Assembly (NCBI GenBank): GCA_016935695.1
Contig: JAFGQL010000158.1
Span: forward strand, 1 to 64,000
DNA from: Spirochaetales bacterium
GTDB lineage: Bacteria; Spirochaetota; Spirochaetia; JC444; Marispirochaetaceae
Reading direction: 5' to 3'
DNA length: 64,000 nucleotides
Position 1 is the stretch's first letter, and each line of letters starts with the position of its first letter. The position numbers were made by a program, and so were the translations under genes. Below, in pieces: positions 16,975 through 25,157 of the stretch. Below the pieces are notes generated by a model that saw nothing but the letters and a program-made list of their open reading frames with translations, was not told the origin of the DNA and did not search any database.

Positions 16975-18204
16975 TTACACATAGTTCTTTTTAAAACGGA
17001 CAAACTCAGGCAGTCCGTTCTTCATCCGCGGTTTGACCTCCCCCTGAATGAGAGGAAGGGCATAGGCGATGAAATCATCGGTAACAGAAAAACCGTCGCT
17101 GCCTATCCATTCCCGCGGAAAAGGCTTTTCTCCGTTTGCCACTGCCGCCAAGGGTGCGGTACCGGTTATACAGCGGTAGCGTTTGGTATCGGCCCGGATG
17201 AGCGTTACCATTTTGCCGTTCTCTCCTTTTAACGCCAGACGGACTGCGGTACAGCCGGCAAGATAGGCTTCCCGGCTGTCGGTCAACGACGCGAAATGGA
17301 TACCGGTCCGCTGAATGGTAGAGGGCATGGCGAACCGCGCCTTTACCCCGATCTGGGCCTCTACTGCCGACTGGAGGAACTGGGCGGCGCCGCCCAGTTG
17401 GGCGTGGCCGAATGAATCCCTGCCGAAAGCACCCTTCATTTCGGAGAGATAACTCTTATCCGGGTTTTTTACCCCTTCGGACACGACGACTACGCATCTG
17501 CCAATCCTTTTTATCCATTCCTGGACACCGCTCAAAAAACGGTCATTGTCAAAAGGAGTCTCGGGCAGAAGAATCATATGAGGTGCGTCTTCTTCATTGC
17601 GTTTGGCAAGGGCGGTGCCAGCCGCGATCCAGCCGGCATTCCTTCCCATGGCCTCGATGATATTTACCGTATCTGTTGTGTACATGGCCTCGGTATCCCT
17701 ACCGGCTTCCATGGTCATGGTTGCAAGGTATTTGATTACCGAACCGTAGCCCGGGCAGTGATCGGTTTCGGCCAGATCGTTATCTATGGTTTTCGGTACT
17801 CCCATGGCAACCATTTCCCAGCCGGTTTCCGCTGCCAGATTGTTCACCTTGTCGGCGGTATCCATCGAATCATTACCGCCTATATAAAAGAAATAGCGGA
17901 TATTGTGCTTCTTGAATACTTCCAGGATACGCTCAAAATCTTCCTTGCGTTTCAGCTTGTGGCGGCAGGAACCGAGGGCCGACGCGGGAGACACTTTCAA
18001 TCCCTCTATCGCCCGCCGGTCCTCTGCTCCAAGATCAAAAATGGTGTCTTCCAGCACCCCCAGGATGCCGTTATGAGCGGCGAATACTTTCCCGATAGCC
18101 TTGTGTTTCATCGCTTCCTGAATGACTCCGCAGGCGGATGCGTTTATCACCGCCGTCGGGCCGCCGCTTTGGGCGACGATCGCGTTACCCCGCAGTATGC
18201 TCAT
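16975..18204 (-). CDS. pfp: Pyrophosphate-dependent 6-phosphofructokinase
   Basis: The 409-residue protein has GGNDS at residues 109-113 and PKTIDND at 137-143. ATP-dependent enzymes have GGDGS and PGTIDND, so this set indicates the PPi-using type. It catalyses the reversible phosphorylation of fructose 6-phosphate with PPi. GYGSVIKYLA and EAMGRNAGWIAAGTALA are further family signatures. A GGAGAAGG site precedes the ATG. It heads the operon pfp-uxaC-glycoside hydrolase-lipoprotein, directly after the DeoR gene, which may regulate it. Confidence 0.92.
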   Translation of the reverse strand: MSILRGNAIVAQSGGPTAVINASACGVIQEAMKHKAIGKVFAAHNGILGVLEDTIFDLGAEDRRAIEGLKVSPASALGSCRHKLKRKEDFERILEVFKKHNIRYFFYIGGNDSMDTADKVNNLAAETGWEMVAMGVPKTIDNDLAETDHCPGYGSVIKYLATMTMEAGRDTEAMYTTDTVNIIEAMGRNAGWIAAGTALAKRNEEDAPHMILLPETPFDNDRFLSGVQEWIKRIGRCVVVVSEGVKNPDKSYLSEMKGAFGRDSFGHAQLGGAAQFLQSAVEAQIGVKARFAMPSTIQRTGIHFASLTDSREAYLAGCTAVRLALKGENGKMVTLIRADTKRYRCITGTAPLAAVANGEKPFPREWIGSDGFSVTDDFIAYALPLIQGEVKPRMKNGLPEFVRFKKNYV

Positions 18205-18245
18205 GACTGGTCCTTCTCCTGATGTTTTTTATAATCATCCCCACC

Positions 18246-19001
18246 TTAGGGTGCAATTATCACTTCTATTCCGTTTTCGGTAAAGAGGTCTGAAGCGGTG
18301 AAAGCGTTATCGGTTACCAGGATATCAACGTCCCCTTTTCTGGCAAACACGCTGAAGGCGGAGTGTCCGTACTTGGATGAATCGCTCAGGATGACCCTCC
18401 GGGATGAAACTTTAAGGACTGCTTCTTTAAGTTGCGATTCAAGGACATTCTGGGAACTGAATACAAGGCGGTCGGTAAAACCGGTGGTACCCAGGAAACA
18501 GGTCTCAAGCTGATACTGTTTGAGGACCTCTACGGCCATAGGCCCGAGAAAAGACCCTGCGGAACTTCGGTAATTACCACCCACGGATACAAGCTGTATA
18601 TCCGGAAGGTCGGCAAGACGGGTCATCACATCAATGGAATTGGTTACGACTCTCAGGGAAAGAGGGGCAAGAAAGGAACACATAAGCATGCAGGTGCTTC
18701 CGGAATCCATAAAAACCGTGTCGCCGTCCCGCAGGAGGGTACATGCCTTCTTTGCTATTTCGGTTTTCTCCTGAAGGCGCTCATTACGCCTGACGGTGAT
18801 TGTTTTTAAAAACCGTGAATCCTGGGCAAGCTCTGCACCGCCCCTGGTCCTTATCACAAGTCCCATTTCTTCCAACACGCTTAAGTCTTTACGGATGGTA
18901 ACCTCTGATACGTTCAACCGCTCAGTCAGTTCCTGAACGCTTATATACCTGAGCCTGCCGAGGAGTTTTAGGATATCGTCGGTTCGTGCTGAATATGTCA
19001 T
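18246..19001 (-). CDS. DeoR-family transcriptional regulator
   Basis: 251 residues with an N-terminal winged helix (RYISVQELTERLNVSEVTIRKDLSVLEEMGLVIRTRGGA split over residues about 18-55) and a C-terminal sugar-phosphate sensing domain (DGDTVFMDSGSTCMLM, VTNSIDVMTRLAD, VSVGGNYRSSAGSFLG). DeoR proteins usually repress sugar catabolic genes and respond to a phosphorylated intermediate. It lies upstream of, and in the same direction as, pfp-uxaC. A dyad at its own promoter suggests autoregulation. The effector is unknown; a uronate pathway intermediate or a sugar phosphate is a reasonable guess from context. Confidence 0.92.
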   Translation of the reverse strand: MTYSARTDDILKLLGRLRYISVQELTERLNVSEVTIRKDLSVLEEMGLVIRTRGGAELAQDSRFLKTITVRRNERLQEKTEIAKKACTLLRDGDTVFMDSGSTCMLMCSFLAPLSLRVVTNSIDVMTRLADLPDIQLVSVGGNYRSSAGSFLGPMAVEVLKQYQLETCFLGTTGFTDRLVFSSQNVLESQLKEAVLKVSSRRVILSDSSKYGHSAFSVFARKGDVDILVTDNAFTASDLFTENGIEVIIAP

Positions 19002-19004
19002 TAC

Positions 19005-19050
19005 GTTTACTTACGTTATTTACCTTATAACGTAAACATCCCATTGTCAA
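19005..19050 (-). promoter_or_regulatory. Promoter and probable operator of the DeoR gene
   Basis: On the minus strand TTGACA (19050-19045) and TAAGGT are 17 bases apart. The interval from the spacer to just before the ATG (19005-19037) is an inverted repeat of the form GTTTACGTTAT ... ATAACGTAAxxAAAC. A repressor bound there would cover the -10 region and transcription start. Confidence 0.7.
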
Positions 19051-19133
19051 TTGTTGTGTATACCGCGGGAGTGGAACCAAAGCTCGAGGGTAAATAATGG
19101 TATACTCTGGATTTTGTTTGGTCTTTACCATAC

Positions 19134-19183
19134 TTGACAGTTTTTTTGATGCAATAGATAATTTCGGTATTATCTTTATACCG
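19134..19183 (+). promoter_or_regulatory. Promoter of the HAD-larA-gnd operon with a downstream dyad
   Basis: TTGACA (19134-19139), 17 bases, GATAAT (19157-19162). Immediately after it, CGGTAT-N7-ATACCG (19165-19183) is a perfect dyad over the predicted transcription start, placed as a repressor operator would be. It differs from the DeoR dyad. A looser partner, ATGGTAT at about 19097 with TACCAT near 19126, lies upstream of the -35 element. Confidence 0.72.
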
Positions 19184-19207
19184 TAAGTCTTTGAAAGTGA
19201 GGCATTC

Positions 19208-20089
19208 ATGAAAGATCCTGTTGCTGAATTACATAATATGGAAAAACACCATGATTTTTTCGTCGGTATTGATTCCGACGGCTGCGCATTCGACACCATG
19301 GAGATAAAACACAAGGAATGTTTCTGTCCTAATTTCATTTCTTATTTTGATCTGCAGCCCGTTTCAAAGTATGCCAGGGAAGCCTGGGACTTCGTGAACC
19401 TCTATTCCCAGACAAGGGGGTGCAACCGGTTTCTGGCCCTCACTCTGGCACTTGACCTTTTGCGGGCAAGAAAAGAAGTGGTAAAGCGGGGAGCGCTTAT
19501 TCCCGAACTCAAACTCCTGAAGGGCTGGGTCCAGGCTGAAACAAAACTGGGCAATCCAGCCTTGGAAAAAGAAGTGAAGCGCAACCCGTCTCCTGAGATG
19601 GAAAATATCCTTAGGTGGTCCCTCGCAGTGAATGAAACAGTGGCCCGCATCGTACATCATGTGCCGCCTTTCCCCTATGTCCGTGACTGTCTTGAAAAAA
19701 TGCAGCAAAAAGCGGATGCTATAGTTGTAAGCCAGACCCCGCTGGAGGCTCTTGTCCGTGAATGGAATGAGCATGAAATTGACGGGTACATCCGGCTCAT
19801 TGCCGGACAGGAAATGGGAACCAAAACTGAACATATTTCATACGCAGCAAAAGGCAAGTACAACCCGGACAATATACTGATGATCGGCGACGCCCCCGGG
19901 GATTACAAGGCAGCCCTAGAAAACGGAGCCCGTTTTTACCCGATAGTACCCGGGAAGGAAGAAGAATCCTGGGAACGATTGAACAATGAAGCACTGGACA
20001 GGTTTTTCGGCGGCACCTATAAAGGAGATTATGAAAATGAGCTTATTGCTTCTTTTACCGCATCACTCCCGTCGCATCCGTCCTGGTAA
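19208..20089 (+). CDS. HAD-superfamily hydrolase
   Basis: 293 residues. Motif I is FVGIDSDGCAFDT, with DSD in place of the usual DFD or DLD. IVVSQTPLEALV corresponds to motif II (Ser/Thr), and DNILMIGDAPGDYKAA to motif IV. The large helical cap between residues 40 and 160 probably determines specificity. It is the first gene of a three-gene operon with a LarA homologue and 6-phosphogluconate dehydrogenase, so a sugar phosphate or sugar acid phosphate substrate is plausible. The ATG is preceded by GTGAGG. Confidence 0.85.
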   Translation: MKDPVAELHNMEKHHDFFVGIDSDGCAFDTMEIKHKECFCPNFISYFDLQPVSKYAREAWDFVNLYSQTRGCNRFLALTLALDLLRARKEVVKRGALIPELKLLKGWVQAETKLGNPALEKEVKRNPSPEMENILRWSLAVNETVARIVHHVPPFPYVRDCLEKMQQKADAIVVSQTPLEALVREWNEHEIDGYIRLIAGQEMGTKTEHISYAAKGKYNPDNILMIGDAPGDYKAALENGARFYPIVPGKEEESWERLNNEALDRFFGGTYKGDYENELIASFTASLPSHPSW

Positions 20090-20101
20090 CGGAAGTGCAT
20101 T

Positions 20102-21376
20102 ATGATGTTATTTGAACGAGGCGGCGAACACATATGCCTGGAACCCGAAGAACTCAAGGACGGTCTGTTTGAAGCGCTGGACGCCCTGGGTCCCCGGAAA
20201 AAAGTCCTTGCCATTCCGCCTGACATAACCCGTATTCACAGCGGCACCGGGGCACTTACCCGTTATGCCTGGGAGTATTACGGGCCGGTTCTTAATGATG
20301 TGCTTCCTGCCCTTGGCACTCACACCCCAATGACCGGCGATGAATTGACCACCATGTTCGGCCCAATGCCCCGCACCCTCTTTCATGAGCACCGGTGGCG
20401 TACAGACATTGAAACTCTCGGTACTGTACCCGGTGAGTATATTGCATCAATTACCGAGGGGAAAATTCTTTATGACTGGCCCGCCCAGGTGAACACCCTT
20501 CTCTCCAGGGGAGGACACGATCTGATCCTTTCCCTCGGACAGGTTGTACCCCACGAAGTCATCGGCATGGCCAACCACAATAAAAACATTTTCGTCGGGA
20601 CCGGCGGCAGCGAAGGAATACACAAAAGTCATTTCATAGGGGCGGTCCATGGAATGGAACGGATAATGGGCCGGATCGACACACCGGTCCGGGCGGTCCT
20701 TGATTACGCGGAAACCCGTTTCGCTAATCACCTTCCCATTGTGTATGTCCTCACCGTTGTGTCTCCCCGGGAAGACGGCTCCCTGGCCACACGTGGGCTC
20801 TTCATCGGATCAGGCCGGGAATGCTTCGAAAAGGCAGCGGCACTTTCCCTCAAAGTGAATTTCAAGATGCTCGACAGGCCCGTTTCTAAAGCAGTGGTAT
20901 ACCTCGATCCCGGAGAATTCAGAAGTACCTGGCTTGGCAATAAAGCCATTTACCGTACCAGGATGGCTCTGGCAGATGACGCCCAGCTGATCATCCTTGC
21001 CCCCGGGGTAAAGGAATTCGGCGAAGACCCGGACATAGACCAGCTTATCCGTAAATACGGCTACCGGGGAAGTGAAAACATACTCCATCTCACCAATCAG
21101 CACGAGGACCTTCAGGGCAATCTCTGCGCCTCGGCCCATCTGATTCACGGCTCCAGCGAGGGCCGGTTCTCCATCACCTATGCCCCCGGCCATCTTACCA
21201 GAAAGGAAGTGGAAAGCGTGGGTTACCGTTATGGAGACCTGGGCGAACTCACAGGGCAGTATAATCCCGAATCACTGAAAGACGGATACAATCATGTCGG
21301 CGGTGAGGACGTGTTTTTTATCAGCAATCCGGCCCTCGGCCTTTGGGCCTGGAAAGACAGGTTTCTGGCCGTCTGA
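20102..21376 (+). CDS. LarA-family (nickel-pincer nucleotide) racemase/epimerase homologue
   Basis: The 424-residue protein keeps the main LarA catalytic pattern: D41 and R44 in PPDITR, H74 in ALGTHTP, and H151 followed ten residues later by K161 (PHEVIGMANHNK). In lactate racemase the matching residues are Asp72, Arg75, His108, His174 and Lys184, the last holding the cofactor covalently. The usual SGG before the Lys is replaced by NHN. LarA homologues racemise or epimerise 2-hydroxy acids. Here it sits between a HAD protein and gnd, opposite uxaC, so a sugar acid (for instance an aldonate) is a more likely substrate than lactate. The cofactor genes larB, larC and larE are not in the window. 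Confidence 0.82.
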   Translation: MMLFERGGEHICLEPEELKDGLFEALDALGPRKKVLAIPPDITRIHSGTGALTRYAWEYYGPVLNDVLPALGTHTPMTGDELTTMFGPMPRTLFHEHRWRTDIETLGTVPGEYIASITEGKILYDWPAQVNTLLSRGGHDLILSLGQVVPHEVIGMANHNKNIFVGTGGSEGIHKSHFIGAVHGMERIMGRIDTPVRAVLDYAETRFANHLPIVYVLTVVSPREDGSLATRGLFIGSGRECFEKAAALSLKVNFKMLDRPVSKAVVYLDPGEFRSTWLGNKAIYRTRMALADDAQLIILAPGVKEFGEDPDIDQLIRKYGYRGSENILHLTNQHEDLQGNLCASAHLIHGSSEGRFSITYAPGHLTRKEVESVGYRYGDLGELTGQYNPESLKDGYNHVGGEDVFFISNPALGLWAWKDRFLAV

Positions 21377-21432
21377 CGACAAGGTATATTTTTTCTATTG
21401 CAGCAGGAGCTGCGAACAACAAGGAGTAATAA

Positions 21433-22887
21433 ATGGAAAAAGCGGACATTGGCCTGATCGGCCTCGCAGTCATGGGACAGAACCTGGTCCTTAACATGAA
21501 TGACAAGGGCTACAGCGTCGCGGTGTTTAACAGAACAGTCTCAAAGGTGGATGACTTTCTGAATGGACCGGCACAGGGGCGCAGTACCATAATCGGCGCC
21601 CATTCCATGGAGGAATTTGCCACTGCCCTCTCCCGACCCAGAAAAGTCATGCTCATGGTAAAGGCAGGAGAAGTTGTTGATCAGTTCATCGACATGGTAC
21701 TGCCCCATCTTGAAAAAGGTGACTGTATCATAGACGGCGGCAACAGCCACTTTCCTGACACCATCCGCAGGACCAAATATCTCTCTGAAAAGGGCATCCT
21801 TTACATCGGTACCGGTGTTTCCGGAGGCGAGGAAGGCGCGCGCCGGGGGCCGTCAATCATGCCCGGGGGCAACCCGAAAGCCTGGCCTCTTGTCAAAGAT
21901 ATTTTCCAGTCCATCTCTGCCAAAACAGACACAGGCGAAGCCTGCTGTGACTGGGTAGGCGAAGACGGCGCCGGTCATTATGTGAAAATGGTCCATAACG
22001 GCATTGAATACGGGGATATGCAGCTGATCTGTGAAGCCTATCAGCTGATGAAAGAAGGGCTTGGACTTTCAGCCGACGAAATGCACGAGGTATTCGCAGA
22101 ATGGAACAAGGGCGACCTCGACAGTTATCTGGTGGAAATAACCAGGGATATTCTGGGTTTTAAAGATGCAGACGGTTCACCTTTGGTAGAACACATCCTG
22201 GATACCGCTGGGCAGAAAGGCACCGGGAAATGGACCGGTATCAGCGCCCTCGATCTGGGCGTTCCGGTCACCCTGATAGGAGAAGCGGTTTTCGCCCGCT
22301 GTCTGTCGGCCCTGAAAGATGAACGCGTCGCGGCATCCGGCATCCTTTCAGGTCCTGACAAAAACTTTGACGGCGATAAAAACAGTTTTGTCACCGACAT
22401 ACGTAACGCCCTCCTGGCCTCCAAGATTATATCTTACGCTCAGGGGTACATGCTGATGAGGGAAGCGGCTAAACTCTACGGCTGGAACCTCAATTACGGC
22501 GGCATCGCGCTCATGTGGCGCGGCGGTTGTATAATCCGCAGCGCATTCCTGGGCAAAATAAAAGACGCTTTTGATAAAAATCCAACATTGAACAATCTTT
22601 TGGTCGATGATTACTTCCGCGGTAAAATAGACGAATGTCAGGCATCATGGAGAAGGGTCGTATCAAAGGCTGTAGAGATGGGAATTCCTGTTCCCGCCTT
22701 CAGCACTGCCCTGTCATTTTACGACGGTTACCGGTCCGGACGGCTCCCCGCGAATCTGCTTCAGGCCCAGCGGGATTATTTCGGTGCCCATACCTATGAA
22801 CGCACCGACAAACCCAGAGGCGAATTCTTTCATACAAACTGGACCGGTACCGGCGGCGATATATCCGCATCCACCTATACGGTCTAG
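21433..22887 (+). CDS. gnd: 6-phosphogluconate dehydrogenase, decarboxylating
   Basis: Converts 6-phosphogluconate to ribulose 5-phosphate and CO2 with reduction of NADP or NAD. The 484-residue protein has the Rossmann start [13 protein letters not shown], the substrate loop [19 protein letters not shown], the catalytic [13 protein letters not shown] (Lys and Asn), and GQKGTGKWT. It is the long (about 470-residue) form. An AAGGAG site precedes the ATG. It ends the HAD-larA-gnd operon and links this locus to the pentose phosphate pathway. Coenzyme preference is not evident (FNRT after the first beta-alpha-beta unit suggests NADP). Confidence 0.96.
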   Translation: MEKADIGLIGLAVMGQNLVLNMNDKGYSVAVFNRTVSKVDDFLNGPAQGRSTIIGAHSMEEFATALSRPRKVMLMVKAGEVVDQFIDMVLPHLEKGDCIIDGGNSHFPDTIRRTKYLSEKGILYIGTGVSGGEEGARRGPSIMPGGNPKAWPLVKDIFQSISAKTDTGEACCDWVGEDGAGHYVKMVHNGIEYGDMQLICEAYQLMKEGLGLSADEMHEVFAEWNKGDLDSYLVEITRDILGFKDADGSPLVEHILDTAGQKGTGKWTGISALDLGVPVTLIGEAVFARCLSALKDERVAASGILSGPDKNFDGDKNSFVTDIRNALLASKIISYAQGYMLMREAAKLYGWNLNYGGIALMWRGGCIIRSAFLGKIKDAFDKNPTLNNLLVDDYFRGKIDECQASWRRVVSKAVEMGIPVPAFSTALSFYDGYRSGRLPANLLQAQRDYFGAHTYERTDKPRGEFFHTNWTGTGGDISASTYTV

Positions 22888-22925
22888 TGGTTTCAGGGTA
22901 TTAAATGGAAGACATGGCCTGTTGA

Positions 22926-23714
22926 TTACATGAACAATAGGCGCATAAACTCGTTCATGTACAGTATAAACAGTTCGCGGCGGCGTTCTTCATCCAAACG
23001 GTATTGTGAAGCCGGGAGTATTCCTTCCGGCTGCAGTGCCCCTTGTTCCCCCGGAACCGCAGGCTGTGTAATATCAGGTGTCTCGGAACCGGCGGCAGGA
23101 GAAGGTGCATCGACCGCCCCTTCTATCTGAGGGGTGCCGCTATCAGGAAGAGGTTCCTGTTCCATGACCTGGGGAAAGTCATCTCCGGTCAAGCGCTGTC
23201 CTGCCGGTGCAGCAATCGAAGTGAAAGACAAACGTGCGTTCAACACATTTGTCACAGGCAGTATTTCTCCTTTGGTGATGCCGGACAATTGGACACTTCC
23301 GGCCAACGAAATTGACTGGCGGCCGCCGTCTGCATCCATAATCCGTTCCCCAAAAATCTCCGCTATTCCGTTTTCATCGACCGAGATGATGCTCACAGGA
23401 AGAAGAGTATCCAGACGTACATCTTCTTCCGCCTTAATGGTCCGTGACCGGTTTGTTTGACCTTGAGGCAGAAAACTGAGAAGGTCTGAACCTTCTCCAC
23501 CATTGAGTTCAAAACTGACATAATTTGACGAGGACCGGGCAGTGGTAATGGAAAACGTGAGGTCCTGGGTGATTTCCACAAGGAGAATTTCACCCTGGCC
23601 GATCGATCCTGAGGAGAGAATGTGCCCGGAAAACCCTGGAGGTACGACACTCTCGGCGCTGATGAACATGCATACCAGTCCTAAGATGATTATCGTCACC
23701 GTACATCGTTTCAT
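22926..23714 (-). CDS. Exported protein with a FlgH-like domain
   Basis: 262 residues with an N-terminal signal peptide ending near SAES. Residues about 85-165 (TLLPVSIISVDENGIAEIFGER, then SISLAGSVQLSGI and VTNVLNARLSF) follow the pattern of flagellar L-ring protein FlgH, in which an INxNGNL segment is followed by GxVRPxDI and NxVxSxxIAxAxI. The Pro/Glu-rich segment 175-235 looks disordered, and the C-terminus is a short charged helix. No lipobox is seen, unlike FlgH. Many spirochaetes lack an L ring, so a changed role is possible. There are no other flagellar genes in the window. The assignment is tentative. Confidence 0.55.
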   Translation of the reverse strand: MKRCTVTIIILGLVCMFISAESVVPPGFSGHILSSGSIGQGEILLVEITQDLTFSITTARSSSNYVSFELNGGEGSDLLSFLPQGQTNRSRTIKAEEDVRLDTLLPVSIISVDENGIAEIFGERIMDADGGRQSISLAGSVQLSGITKGEILPVTNVLNARLSFTSIAAPAGQRLTGDDFPQVMEQEPLPDSGTPQIEGAVDAPSPAAGSETPDITQPAVPGEQGALQPEGILPASQYRLDEERRRELFILYMNEFMRLLFM

Positions 23715-23795
23715 TGTTTACTCCATAACCGCGGCATTATCAGCCGCAGACCTTTTCCATAGTAGCACTGTTCCATACTAACAGATGAAGAGGGC

Positions 23796-23828
23796 ACAAA
23801 AAAGGGGAATGGTCTCCCCACTCCCCTT
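23796..23828 (-). terminator. Terminator downstream of the small ribosomal protein gene
   Basis: On the minus strand AAGGGGA and TCCCCTT pair around a 13-base loop and are followed by six T. It lies between the 29-codon gene and the FlgH-like gene. Confidence 0.75.
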
Positions 23829-23893
23829 ATGCATACTTTCCGTCTGCTTGTTTAAACAATCGGCATGTTTCCGTATAGAATTAATACACGCGA

Positions 23894-23983
23894 TTATTTT
23901 TTCTTATGACGGTTCTTTCTGAGTTTCTTCTTTCGCTTGTGAGTAGCAATCTTATGCCGTTTTTTCTTTCGTCCGCAAGGCAC
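23894..23983 (-). CDS. AURKAIP1/COX24-domain (bS22-like) ribosomal protein, 29 residues
   Basis: A very small basic gene: GTG start, AAAGGAG upstream at seven bases, 29 codons, TAA stop. More than half of the residues are Lys, Arg or His, with the pattern GRKKKRHKIATHKRKKK then LRKNRHKKK. This matches short bacterial members of the AURKAIP1/COX24 family (bS22-type small-subunit ribosomal proteins and the mitochondrial mS38). It has its own terminator at 23796-23828. Its size, GTG start and biased composition mean it is easily missed by gene finders. The region upstream (23984-24212) shows no other gene. Confidence 0.85.
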   Translation of the reverse strand: MPCGRKKKRHKIATHKRKKKLRKNRHKKK

Positions 23984-24174
23984 TTGAGGGCTCCTTTCTA
24001 TTGGTAAAGTCTTAACAGCGTGAACAGTATCTTAGGAAAGCGCGTAACCATCCAGCTAATTTCCATTAAGTTAAAGGATTATGACAGTTTGGCTGTTTTC
24101 CGTCAAGGGGAAAAGAGGCACGAATTACCGGACAACTGCTGTTAGACTGCCTGCCTATGCAGGGTGTTTTACGA

Positions 24175-24201
24175 TTGATTTATTACCATGGCCGCTATAT
24201 T
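24175..24201 (+). promoter_or_regulatory. Possible promoter of the gene before murD
   Basis: TTGATT, 15 bases, TATATT. The spacing is short. The -10 element ends 11 bases before the ATG and there is no ribosome site in between. Confidence 0.4.
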
Positions 24202-24212
24202 CTTGATACAGC

Positions 24213-25157
24213 ATGGAGTCAATCACAAATAAAATCACCATTACCTACTCGGATGCGGCCGTAAATGAACTGCTGAGAGGAATTCCTCTGACCGAATGCG
24301 GTCAACGTCCTTCCTTCAATCAAAACGAAGAAATGTTCGTGAAGCTGCCGAACCCCGTCGAGATATGTTCTTTTCCGGTCCACCACGACATCAGGACCCC
24401 CCGCCCCGGAAAAGATTATATGAAAGCCATCCAGTCAATCATAACCGGGCTGTCACGGCAAGTTCCCGGTCTCCTTGCCGACCTTCAGTATTATTTTGAT
24501 CCCGCAGAAGTCCTTCACCCCTGTTTTTTCAGGGTATTCCGCGTCAAGGAGTCCACCTACCTTTATCTTCTCCGCCTGGACCTTTCATTCAGGAATTACT
24601 ACAGCACCATGCTGCGGGCCGGGAGCAACGATTCTACACCTGCATACCGTACCGGTTATGTCTTTTTTGAGGCCGACATTATACCTCTTTCAGAAGCACA
24701 CAGCCAGGGAAACCGTTTCACCGACTTTTATGTGGACCAGATTGTCAGCCAGAACTGGATAGGAGAAACAGGCCGCGGCTATATGGTACAGGGTATCTGG
24801 ATCGATCATGAACTTACAAAGTTCTTTTCAAAGCTGTTCACTCCCGAAAATCTGCGCATATACCCGTATTATCCTTTTTCCTGTAAGTACCGCACCTTGT
24901 GCCACTCTCTCCTGGACATTGGACCGGAGGGCCGCAAAACCGGCGTCCCCCGGCTGCACCGGGCACTGGAAACAGTACGCCCCTGGATGGACTTCATACA
25001 GCGGTTGTTGAAAACAAGGCCCTTCGATCCTGATATGAAAGAGTTCAAAACCTTGAAATCATCGGTCCCTTTGTACTGGCAAAATATCTGGGATTCATTT
25101 ACATTCAAGGCCTATCTTAACGAAGCGGACATGAAGGAGTTTTCCCTTGTCAATTAA
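24213..25157 (+). CDS. Conserved protein of unknown function, upstream of murD
   Basis: I do not recognise this 314-residue protein. It has no signal peptide and no clear membrane segment. Aromatic residues are abundant (YLYLLRLDLSFRNYYSTM, IYPYYPFSCKYRTLC). It probably folds as a mixed alpha/beta cytoplasmic protein. No ribosome site precedes the ATG, and a promoter-like -10 is close by, so the message may be leaderless. The stop overlaps the TTG start of murD by 11 bases, so the two are co-translated. A role linked to cell-wall synthesis is only a guess from position. Confidence 0.75.
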   Translation: MESITNKITITYSDAAVNELLRGIPLTECGQRPSFNQNEEMFVKLPNPVEICSFPVHHDIRTPRPGKDYMKAIQSIITGLSRQVPGLLADLQYYFDPAEVLHPCFFRVFRVKESTYLYLLRLDLSFRNYYSTMLRAGSNDSTPAYRTGYVFFEADIIPLSEAHSQGNRFTDFYVDQIVSQNWIGETGRGYMVQGIWIDHELTKFFSKLFTPENLRIYPYYPFSCKYRTLCHSLLDIGPEGRKTGVPRLHRALETVRPWMDFIQRLLKTRPFDPDMKEFKTLKSSVPLYWQNIWDSFTFKAYLNEADMKEFSLVN

